Positions 25,186-32,855 of a stretch of DNA of 45,319 nucleotides are shown piece after piece. The notes under the pieces were generated by a model. The model saw only the letters and a list, made by a program, of their open reading frames with translations. It did not search any database and was not told the DNA's origin. The stretch's first letter is position 1. Every line of letters begins with the position of its first letter. This DNA comes from UBA11889 sp046582115. GTDB lineage: Bacteria > Pseudomonadota > Gammaproteobacteria > Pseudomonadales > Azotimanducaceae. Both the position numbers and the translations under genes were made by a program. The DNA is taken from contig JAYGFA010000077.1 in NCBI GenBank assembly GCA_046582115.1, positions 1 to 45,319 on the forward strand, given 5' to 3'.

Positions 25186-26207
25186 TTTGCCGTCCCCCAA
25201 GCGGTTGGCTTAGCGAATTCAACGTCAAGTTGCTGCTCGCCCGTCATCAATCCATTGATAACTTCGTCTATCGAGCCCCCTTCGAATAGCACACGAAATA
25301 GCGCTTCGGCTAACGGCATGTACAGACCCAGCTGATCCCGTTTTTGATGCACGACGTGTAACGTGTTGACACCCTCCGCCAACTTGCCCAACTCGTCCAT
25401 CGCTTGATGAAGCGGCATGCCGGCGGCGATCCGGTAGCCCAATTGGTAATTCCTAGAAAGTGGCGACGTACACGTCACCATCAGATCACCTACACCGGCA
25501 AGCCCCAGAAACGTATAGGGATTAGCGCCCATCGATTCGGCGAATCGACTCATCTCGGCGAGACTTCGCGTAATTAGCATCGCGATCGTGTTTTGGCCTA
25601 CCTCGAGTCGAGCAGCCATTCCGCAAATGATCGCATAAATATTCTTGAGCGCACCGCCCAGCTCGACGCCATAGATATCTTCGCTTGAATAGACGCGAAA
25701 CGTCTCACTCGCAAATACAGTCTGAACACATTCACACAGTGCAGAGTCGCGACTAGCGACGACCGTTCCAGTGAAATGTCCATCAGCTATTTCTTCGGCG
25801 ATATTGGGCCCACTAATAACTCCAATCCGACGATCCGGCAATTCCTCCTCAAGGATCTGACTCATCAAGTTAAACCCTGGTGCCTCCACGCCTTTCGTCC
25901 CACTAACTACATAGGTTTCGTTGGCGACATAAGGAGCCAACTCGATAGACACGGCTCTAAAGGATGTGCTTGGAACGGTAATAAACAGCAGGTCACTTTC
26001 GGTTACCGCTATTTCAAGGTCCAGCGTGGGAGTGACTTTCTCCTCAAGCGGATGACCCCGTAGGTAGCGGCGATTCTCGCCGTACTTTTCAATTTCGGCG
26101 AGTTGTTGCGAATCACGCATCCACAAATACGCTGGCACACCATTTCCAGAAACAATGTTCGCAACGGCCGTGCCGAAGTTACCCGCGCCAATGATCGCTA
26201 TTTGCAA
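25182..26207 (-). CDS. gpsA: Glycerol-3-phosphate dehydrogenase [NAD(P)+]
   Basis: Makes sn-glycerol-3-phosphate for phospholipid synthesis from dihydroxyacetone phosphate. 341 residues. The Rossmann loop IIGAGNFGTAVA is at the N-terminus; VSGTKGVE, GPNIAEEI and GGALKNIYAIICGMA are the conserved active-site stretches. The start is TTG at 26207, with GGAAG four nt before it. Ten bases separate it from htpG. Confidence 0.96.
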   Translation of the reverse strand: MQIAIIGAGNFGTAVANIVSGNGVPAYLWMRDSQQLAEIEKYGENRRYLRGHPLEEKVTPTLDLEIAVTESDLLFITVPSTSFRAVSIELAPYVANETYVVSGTKGVEAPGFNLMSQILEEELPDRRIGVISGPNIAEEIADGHFTGTVVASRDSALCECVQTVFASETFRVYSSEDIYGVELGGALKNIYAIICGMAARLEVGQNTIAMLITRSLAEMSRFAESMGANPYTFLGLAGVGDLMVTCTSPLSRNYQLGYRIAAGMPLHQAMDELGKLAEGVNTLHVVHQKRDQLGLYMPLAEALFRVLFEGGSIDEVINGLMTGEQQLDVEFAKPTAWGTAN

Positions 26208-26217
26208 TTTACTTCCG

Positions 26218-28059
26218 TCATTCTAGGAGATTGATGAGAAGACGATTAATACGTTGTACATATTCGCCCGGCTCGAGCAACGCTGTCCCATCCGCGAGAG
26301 AGGCCTGATCAAAGAGAATCAAAACCATGTCACTAAATCTAGCCTCGTCAGATTCAGCGTCCAATCGTTCGATCAGCGGATGGCCTATGTTGATCTCAAA
26401 GTGTGGTTTGGAGCTTGGCACCGATTGGCCCGTCGCCTCCATAATACGGCGCATTTGTTGTCCCATGTCATCGTCGCCAAGTACGAGGCACGACGCCGAC
26501 TCGGTCAGTCTGGTCGACCGCCGCACCGATTCAACCTTCTCGCCCAACACCTCTTGAATCCGGTTGACTAAGGGATCGTCATCCAAACTTTTAGGCTTTT
26601 CGACATCCGGTAGGTCAAGTTCGCCACGCATAATGTCTTGAAACGACCAGCCATCGGACTCCGTCAAAAAAGACATCACCCACTCATCAACACGGTCCGT
26701 CAACAACAACACATCAATATTCTGCTGCTTGAATACTTCGAGGTGCGGGCTTTGACGAGCCGTCGTGAGATTGTCGCTCAACAGGTAATAGACCGTTTTT
26801 TGTTCGGCTTTTGCACGAGCCCTATACATCCCGAGCGAAATACGCTGATCTGAGGACTCATCCGCCGTGGATGTGAAGCGCATGAGGTTAAGCAGGACGT
26901 CACGGTTGGTTGCGTCCTCTCCCGCCCCTTCCTTAAGCACCTGCCCAAACTCGTCCCAGAACGCGCCGTACTTATCAGGATCCTTTTCCGCCATTTTTCC
27001 GAGCATGTCGAGTACCCGCTTGGTTAGCGCATTCCTAATCGAAAGCACGTGCTCAGATTGTTGCAGCAATTCACGCGAGACATTGAGTGGCAAGTCATTG
27101 GAGTCAACTACACCGCGGACGAAACGGAGGTATAGCGGTAGGAATTGATCCGCGTCGTCCATAATAAAGACCCGCTGCACATAGAGCTTAAGCCCTCTCG
27201 GTAACTCGCGATTCCACAAATCGAACGGTGCACGCGCAGGCACATAAAGCAAACTGGTGTATTCAAGTTTGCCTTCGACTCGGTTGTGCGACCACGCCGT
27301 GGGGTCCTCAAAATCATGGGAGATGTGCTTGTAGAACTCCTGGTATTCGGTCTCCGAAACCTCAGAACGAGATCGCGTCCACAGCGCTTTGGCGGAATTG
27401 ACGATCTCCGTTTCATCGCTCGCTTCGTCATCGCCTTTCGGCATTTCGACGGGTATCCCGATGTGGTCGCTGTAACGCCGCACAATATTTCGTAACCTGA
27501 ACCCGTCGGCGAATTCCAACGCATCCTTTTTTAGCTTGAGCGTCACACGCGTTCCACGGGTCGTGTCAGCGTCGTCAACAATGAAGTCATCTTCGCCGCT
27601 TGACTTCCAACTCGTGCCCTTGCCCTCCCCAGCCTTCTGGGTAAGCACCTCGACCTCGTCGGCAACGATGAACGAACTATAAAAACCGACACCAAACTGG
27701 CCGATCAATGTGGAGTCTTGTTGTTGATCACCGGTAAGGTTGGCGAAAAATTCTTCGGTACCGGAGCGGGCGATGGTGCCAAGATTCTCGATAACTTCCT
27801 GCCTCGACATACCAATGCCATTGTCTTCAACCGTCAGTGTTCCCTCGTCTTTGTCGAATCCAATGAAAATTCGGTAGTCCGGATCTACCTCGGATAGCTC
27901 CGGTCGTTCTAACGCTTCGAACCGCAACCTGTCGATTGCATCCGAAGCATTGGATATCAGCTCCCGTAGAAATATTTCCTTGTTCGAGTACAGGGAATTG
28001 ATCATCAGTTGCAGCAACTTCCGTGCCTCGGTCTGAAAGCCATGTGTTTCTGCCGTCAT
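26218..28059 (-). CDS. htpG: Chaperone HtpG (bacterial Hsp90)
   Basis: ATP-driven homodimeric chaperone. 613 residues, within the bacterial range. The ATP-binding N domain has LRELISNASDAIDRLRF, VEDNGIGMS and GQFGVGFYSSFIV; the middle domain has the catalytic Arg loop region NVSRELLQQ; the C-terminal dimerisation domain is intact. ATG start with GGAG 8 nt upstream, 3 bases after sucD. That closeness suggests read-through from the TCA operon; I see no separate heat-shock promoter. Confidence 0.97.
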   Translation of the reverse strand: MTAETHGFQTEARKLLQLMINSLYSNKEIFLRELISNASDAIDRLRFEALERPELSEVDPDYRIFIGFDKDEGTLTVEDNGIGMSRQEVIENLGTIARSGTEEFFANLTGDQQQDSTLIGQFGVGFYSSFIVADEVEVLTQKAGEGKGTSWKSSGEDDFIVDDADTTRGTRVTLKLKKDALEFADGFRLRNIVRRYSDHIGIPVEMPKGDDEASDETEIVNSAKALWTRSRSEVSETEYQEFYKHISHDFEDPTAWSHNRVEGKLEYTSLLYVPARAPFDLWNRELPRGLKLYVQRVFIMDDADQFLPLYLRFVRGVVDSNDLPLNVSRELLQQSEHVLSIRNALTKRVLDMLGKMAEKDPDKYGAFWDEFGQVLKEGAGEDATNRDVLLNLMRFTSTADESSDQRISLGMYRARAKAEQKTVYYLLSDNLTTARQSPHLEVFKQQNIDVLLLTDRVDEWVMSFLTESDGWSFQDIMRGELDLPDVEKPKSLDDDPLVNRIQEVLGEKVESVRRSTRLTESASCLVLGDDDMGQQMRRIMEATGQSVPSSKPHFEINIGHPLIERLDAESDEARFSDMVLILFDQASLADGTALLEPGEYVQRINRLLINLLE

Positions 28060-28062
28060 CGC

Positions 28063-28938
28063 TTACTCCCAACCCGTAACTTCTGCTAACGCCTCGCCAA
28101 TGTCGGCCAGACTCTGCACGGTTCGAACTCCCGCGGCCTCCAACGCAGTGAATTTCTCGCGCGCGGTCCCTTTTCCGCCAGCGATAATCGCACCCGCATG
28201 CCCCATTCGTTTACCGGGTGGTGCCGTCACACCTGCGATATACGCAACCACCGGTTTCGACACCTGCGTTTTGATAAATTCGGCGGCTTCCTCTTCCGCC
28301 GTGCCTCCAATTTCGCCGACCATAACGATGGCTTCGGTGGCATCGTCTTGCTGAAAAAGACCCAACACATCAATGAAGTGCGTTCCTGGTATCGGGTCAC
28401 CGCCAATCCCAACACACGTTGTCTGTCCGAAGCCTTTATCCGTCGTTTGTTTGACGGCTTCATAAGTCAGCGTCCCCGAACGCGAAACTACGCCGACCTT
28501 ACCAGGCAAATGAATATCACCCGGCATAATTCCGATTTTGCATTCGCCCGGTGTGATGACACCGGGACAATTGGGACCAATCAATCGAGTCCCAGAGATC
28601 TCGGTGCGCGCCTTAACCTCAAGCATGTCCAGTGTTGGAATGCCTTCAGTAATACAGACGATTAGGTCGATACCCGCATCAATAGCCTCCAGTATGGAAT
28701 CTTTGCAGTACGGGGCTGGGACATAAATTACCGTCGCGCCCGCGTGGGTTTCTTCCACCGCCTCACGCACCGTATCGAATATGGGTAAGCCCAGATGTTC
28801 GCCGCCGCCTTTACCAGGCGTCACACCACCAACCAACTCCGTCCCGTACGCGAGCGCCTGTTCAGAATGCAGCGTACCCTGAGAACCTGTAAAACCCTGA
28901 CAAATCACCCGTGTCGTACGGTTTACCAGGATGCTCAC
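28063..28938 (-). CDS. sucD: Succinyl-CoA synthetase, alpha subunit
   Basis: TCA step making ATP or GTP and succinate from succinyl-CoA. 291 residues. CoA-binding Rossmann part with CQGFTGSQGTLHSEQA; the phospho-histidine is in GKRMGHAGAIIAGGKGTA. GTG start overlaps the sucC stop by four bases (28935-28938), with GGGAGG just upstream. Confidence 0.97.
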   Translation of the reverse strand: MSILVNRTTRVICQGFTGSQGTLHSEQALAYGTELVGGVTPGKGGGEHLGLPIFDTVREAVEETHAGATVIYVPAPYCKDSILEAIDAGIDLIVCITEGIPTLDMLEVKARTEISGTRLIGPNCPGVITPGECKIGIMPGDIHLPGKVGVVSRSGTLTYEAVKQTTDKGFGQTTCVGIGGDPIPGTHFIDVLGLFQQDDATEAIVMVGEIGGTAEEEAAEFIKTQVSKPVVAYIAGVTAPPGKRMGHAGAIIAGGKGTAREKFTALEAAGVRTVQSLADIGEALAEVTGWE

Positions 28939-30104
28939 GCGGAACCTCCCGCCGCTGCAATCGCTTTTTCGGCGGCGTCCACCAAGGAGTTGGCAATAAT
29001 AAGATTAAGCCCACTGGATTCCAGTCTTTCGGATCCTTGCTCGGCACTATTCCCTTTGAATCTCACCACCACGGGGACGTCAACACCGATCTCTTCAATG
29101 GCCGTGACGATCCCCTCAGAAATGGTTGCGCAAGACACAATGCCGCCAAAGATGTTAATGAGTACGGCACGAACATTGGCGTCGGATAAAATAATCTTGA
29201 ACGCCTCAGCGACGGCTTCTCGACTCGCACCACCACCAACATCGAGGAAGTTAGCCGGGTCACCACCATGCAACTTGACCAAATCCATGGTACCCATGGC
29301 AAGACCAGCGCCATTAACCATGCAGCCTATGTTGCCGTCCAAGGCGACATAGTTCAGACCGAACGCGTCAGCCCGTACTTCTCGCGCATCCTCCTGAGCG
29401 ATATCCCGCATACTGCGAAGACCGTCTTGACGGTACAACGCATTTCCGTCCACATTGATCTTAGCGTCCAGACAGTGGACGTCACCCGCCTCGGTAATCA
29501 CCAGTGGATTGATTTCGATCAAAGTGCAATCTAATTTATTAAATAATTCCAATAAGTTTTTGAATAATTTGGTAAATTGATTTACTTGATCTCCTTCCAT
29601 ACCGAGCTGAAAAGCCAAATCCCTGCCCTGATATGACTGCGCCCCAACGAAAGGATCGATAGTGATACGGAAAATCTTCTCGGGGCTTTCCTCAGCAACC
29701 TTCTCGATTTCGACTCCACCCTCCTTCGAGGCCATCACAACTATGCGGCTACTACTCCGGTCGATCACGGCTCCCAGGTACATTTCCCGCTCAATGCCTG
29801 CACAAGCCTCGACATAGATCTGGTTCACAGGCTGCCCATCGGCATCCGTTTGCACCGTCACCAGACGCGTACCGAGCCAGCGATCTGCGAAAGCGCGTAC
29901 CTGCTCGGTTGAATCGACGAGCTGTACTCCACCCGCTTTACCACGGCCACCCGCATGGACTTGAACTTTGCAGACCCATGCCGTACCTCCGATGCGTTCC
30001 GCCGCCGCGAGCGCCTCATCCGGGGTGTCAACGGCATATCCAACCGAAACGGGCAATCCGTAGTCGGCAAAAAGACGCTTCGCCTGGTATTCGTGAAGAT
30101 TCAT
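28935..30104 (-). CDS. sucC: Succinyl-CoA synthetase, beta subunit
   Basis: Carries the nucleotide-binding ATP-grasp fold of the SucCD complex. 389 residues. MNLHEYQAKRLFADYGLPV and VCKVQVHAGGRGKAGGV at the N-terminus and GCMVNGAGLAMGTMD, GGGASREAVAEAF and NIFGGIV near the C-terminus are typical. A stretch of about 85 bases (29515-29600) is strongly AT-rich, with five leucines written as TTA, unlike the rest of the gene. ATG at 30104. Confidence 0.97.
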   Translation of the reverse strand: MNLHEYQAKRLFADYGLPVSVGYAVDTPDEALAAAERIGGTAWVCKVQVHAGGRGKAGGVQLVDSTEQVRAFADRWLGTRLVTVQTDADGQPVNQIYVEACAGIEREMYLGAVIDRSSSRIVVMASKEGGVEIEKVAEESPEKIFRITIDPFVGAQSYQGRDLAFQLGMEGDQVNQFTKLFKNLLELFNKLDCTLIEINPLVITEAGDVHCLDAKINVDGNALYRQDGLRSMRDIAQEDAREVRADAFGLNYVALDGNIGCMVNGAGLAMGTMDLVKLHGGDPANFLDVGGGASREAVAEAFKIILSDANVRAVLINIFGGIVSCATISEGIVTAIEEIGVDVPVVVRFKGNSAEQGSERLESSGLNLIIANSLVDAAEKAIAAAGGSA

Positions 30105-30159
30105 TGGACGTTGTTCCCCCGAACCTGCCGCACCCTAAACGGACGCTACATAACTACCA

Positions 30160-31599
30160 TCACTTTTTCTTTCTATTTACCATATGAATCGCCCGTCCCC
30201 CAGCGGCAAGCGCTGCTTCGTGAAACGCTTCAGAGAGCGTGGGATGCGCAAACATTGTCAATCCCAAATCTTCCGCGCTTGCGTTAAATTCCATGGCGAT
30301 TACGGCCTGGGCTATCAACTCGGATGCCTGCGGTCCGAACACGTGTACGCCGAGTATCTGATCCGACGCCGCATCGGTAACAATCTTAACCAAACCTTCG
30401 GCATCGTTCGCCGCTATTGCGCGACCGTTCGCTCCAAAGGAAAAGGATCCGGCCGTGATGGCCTCGCCCTCTGCCGTCAATTCCTGTTCGGTCCGCCCCA
30501 CCCAAGCGATCTCCGGGTGGGTATAAATCACATTTGGAACGGTGGCGTAGTTGACCAGTGGTTTGAACCCTGCGATTCGCTCGGCAACCATCACTCCTTC
30601 TTCTGCTCCTTTGTGGGCCAGCATCGGACCGCGTACCACATCGCCCACGGCAAATACGCCAGGAACACCCGTTTCACAAAGATCGTTAACGTACAAAAAG
30701 CCTCGCTCGTCTACGCTAACGCCGCTATCCGGCGTAAGGAGACCTTCCGTGTATGGACATCTCCCGACTGCAACGATCAACTTGTCCACAGAAATGCTCT
30801 GATCGCCATCGCTGTCCTGGTAGGTGACATCCACACTTCCATTTGTTTCAGCAGCGGCAACAACCCTCGTGCTCAAACGGATATCAAGTCCCTGCTTCCG
30901 AAACGTTCGTAAAGCCTCACGGGCGATACGCGTGTCCACCATGGGTAAGAACGTATCGAGCGCTTCGAGCATGGTCACCTGTGCCCCGAGGCGGGCCCAT
31001 ACACTGCCAAGCTCAAGCCCAATGGCGCCTGCACCAATGATCCCAAGTCGCTTCGGAACGACTCCAAACTCCAAGGCGCCCGTCGAATCGACAATTCCAT
31101 CATTGGAAACAGGTGCCGCCTCAAGATCCAAGGGCACCGAACCTGGTGCAAGGATCACATGTTCGGCACTCAACTCATTGGTCAGTCCTTGGTGGTCCAA
31201 CCACGCCACCCGACGTCCCGAAAGCAGCCTCGCCGAACCCGCATAAAAGGTGACGCCATTGGCTTCGAAAAGCGATGAGATGCCACCGGTCAATTGCGTA
31301 ACAACAGCATCCTTTCGGGCAATCATCTTCGGGAGATCAAGACGTACCCCTTTCGTTTCGATTCCTAACGCATCCAAACCATCGAGTTCCGCATACTTCT
31401 GTGACGCGTCGAGCAACGCTTTAGACGGGATACAACCCCAGTTCAAGCAGGTCCCGCCCAGCGATGGGTCGCCGTCCTTGCCGCGGGTGCGATCAATACA
31501 TGCCGTCTTCAGCCCCAATTGCGATGCTCGGATCGCAGCCGTGTAGCCAGCAGGACCCGCGCCAATCACGACGACTTCATAACTCAACACATCACTCAC
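30160..31599 (-). CDS. lpd: Dihydrolipoamide dehydrogenase (E3)
   Basis: Flavoprotein that reoxidises lipoyl groups of the 2-oxoglutarate (and possibly pyruvate and glycine) complexes. 479 residues. The FAD loop VIGAGPAGYTAAIRA, the redox disulfide Cys51/Cys56 (GGTCLNWGCIPSKALL), the NAD loop IIGAGAIGLELGSVWARLG and the C-terminal HAHPT/E motif (FAHPTLSEAFHEA) are all there. GTG start at 31599, 10 bases after odhB. Confidence 0.96.
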   Translation of the reverse strand: MSDVLSYEVVVIGAGPAGYTAAIRASQLGLKTACIDRTRGKDGDPSLGGTCLNWGCIPSKALLDASQKYAELDGLDALGIETKGVRLDLPKMIARKDAVVTQLTGGISSLFEANGVTFYAGSARLLSGRRVAWLDHQGLTNELSAEHVILAPGSVPLDLEAAPVSNDGIVDSTGALEFGVVPKRLGIIGAGAIGLELGSVWARLGAQVTMLEALDTFLPMVDTRIAREALRTFRKQGLDIRLSTRVVAAAETNGSVDVTYQDSDGDQSISVDKLIVAVGRCPYTEGLLTPDSGVSVDERGFLYVNDLCETGVPGVFAVGDVVRGPMLAHKGAEEGVMVAERIAGFKPLVNYATVPNVIYTHPEIAWVGRTEQELTAEGEAITAGSFSFGANGRAIAANDAEGLVKIVTDAASDQILGVHVFGPQASELIAQAVIAMEFNASAEDLGLTMFAHPTLSEAFHEAALAAGGRAIHMVNRKKK

Positions 31600-31609
31600 G
31601 AAACGTCCT

Positions 31610-32818
31610 TCACAGTTCTAAAAGAATCCTCGCTGGGTCTTCAATCATGCCTTTAATCGCAACGAGAAATCGAACCGCTTCTTCACCATCGATCAAACGA
31701 TGATCATACGAGAGCGCTAGATACATCATGGGTCTAACCACAATCTCGCCATCCTCGACGACAGGGCGATCCTGTATTTTATGCATGCCTAAAATCGCCG
31801 TTTGCGGTGGATTGAGTACCGGCGTCGACATCAACGAGCCAAACACACCGCCATTGGATATCGTGAATGTGCCGCCCTGAAGATCCTCCAGAGAAAGCTT
31901 GCCGTCGCGTGCTTTACCACCATACTCGCCTACCTGATCTTCAATTTGAGCGAGGCCGAGTGCATCCGCGTCGCGAATTACAGGAACAACCAACCCCCGC
32001 TCCGTGCTGACAGCGACACCGATGTCGTAGTACCCGTGATACACAATGTCGTTTTCATCGATCGATGCATTAACTGCAGGAAATCGCTTTAAGGCCTCTA
32101 CCGACGCGCGGACAAAGAAACTCATGTAGCCCAATCGGGTCCCATGATGGCTTTGCTGGAACTCTTGTTGATATTTTTCGCGTATACGTTTGATCGGGGC
32201 CATACCCACTTCGTTGAACGTTGTAAGAGTTGCCGCTGTTTGCTGACCCTCGACGAGGCGCCGGGCAAGACTCGCTCGAAGTCGCGTCATCGGCACTCGC
32301 CGTTCGACTCGCTCGCCCAACGCGACAGAATCAGGTTCCCCACCCAAATCGACCGAACGTTGCAGACCGTCATCGAGACCTTTATCGCCTGCCTCCACCA
32401 ATGCCATTACATCGGTTTTAGTCACGCGCCCATCACGACCCGAGCCACTCAAACCTTCTGTATCAATATCATTTTCAAGCGCCATTTTTCGAGCTGCGGG
32501 CGAGAGCCTAGTGTCTTCGAAATCAGAGCTTGTTGAGGATGGCTGCTCGGGAACCGGCTCCGGTCTCGGCACATCGATGTCGCCTGCTTCGAATTGCGCA
32601 ATTACCTCCTCGCTCTCAACAGTGTCCCCCTCTTCCTTGATTACCTCCGTCAAACTCCCATCAGCTGGAGCAAAAACCTCGATGACCACCTTGTCGGTCT
32701 CAATGTCTACCAACAATTCGTCTCGAGCAATGGACTCACCCGGCCGCACATGCCAAGCAGCCACTGTGCCTTCGGAAATCGACTCAGGAAACGTTGGCGC
32801 TTTGATATCGATGGTCAT
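31610..32818 (-). CDS. sucB: 2-oxoglutarate dehydrogenase E2, dihydrolipoyl succinyltransferase
   Basis: Core of the 2-oxoglutarate dehydrogenase complex. 402 residues: a single lipoyl domain with Lys43 (DIETDKVVIEV), a flexible linker, the peripheral subunit-binding domain (about 102-140, RLSPAARKMALENDID and GRDGRVTKTDV), then the catalytic domain ending in SYDHRLIDGEEAV with the catalytic His. ATG at 32818. Also called odhB. Confidence 0.97.
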   Translation of the reverse strand: MTIDIKAPTFPESISEGTVAAWHVRPGESIARDELLVDIETDKVVIEVFAPADGSLTEVIKEEGDTVESEEVIAQFEAGDIDVPRPEPVPEQPSSTSSDFEDTRLSPAARKMALENDIDTEGLSGSGRDGRVTKTDVMALVEAGDKGLDDGLQRSVDLGGEPDSVALGERVERRVPMTRLRASLARRLVEGQQTAATLTTFNEVGMAPIKRIREKYQQEFQQSHHGTRLGYMSFFVRASVEALKRFPAVNASIDENDIVYHGYYDIGVAVSTERGLVVPVIRDADALGLAQIEDQVGEYGGKARDGKLSLEDLQGGTFTISNGGVFGSLMSTPVLNPPQTAILGMHKIQDRPVVEDGEIVVRPMMYLALSYDHRLIDGEEAVRFLVAIKGMIEDPARILLEL

Positions 32819-32829
32819 AAGTTTCCATG

Positions 32830-32854
32830 GATGAGTCGCACGTACACACTCATC
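32830..32854. other. Intercistronic hairpin between sucA and sucB
   Basis: GATGAGT (32830-32836) and ACTCATC (32848-32854) form a 7-bp stem with an 11-nt loop in the 37-bp gap, just after the sucA stop. No T-run. It could affect mRNA stability or be chance. Confidence 0.35.
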
Positions 32855-32855
32855 A

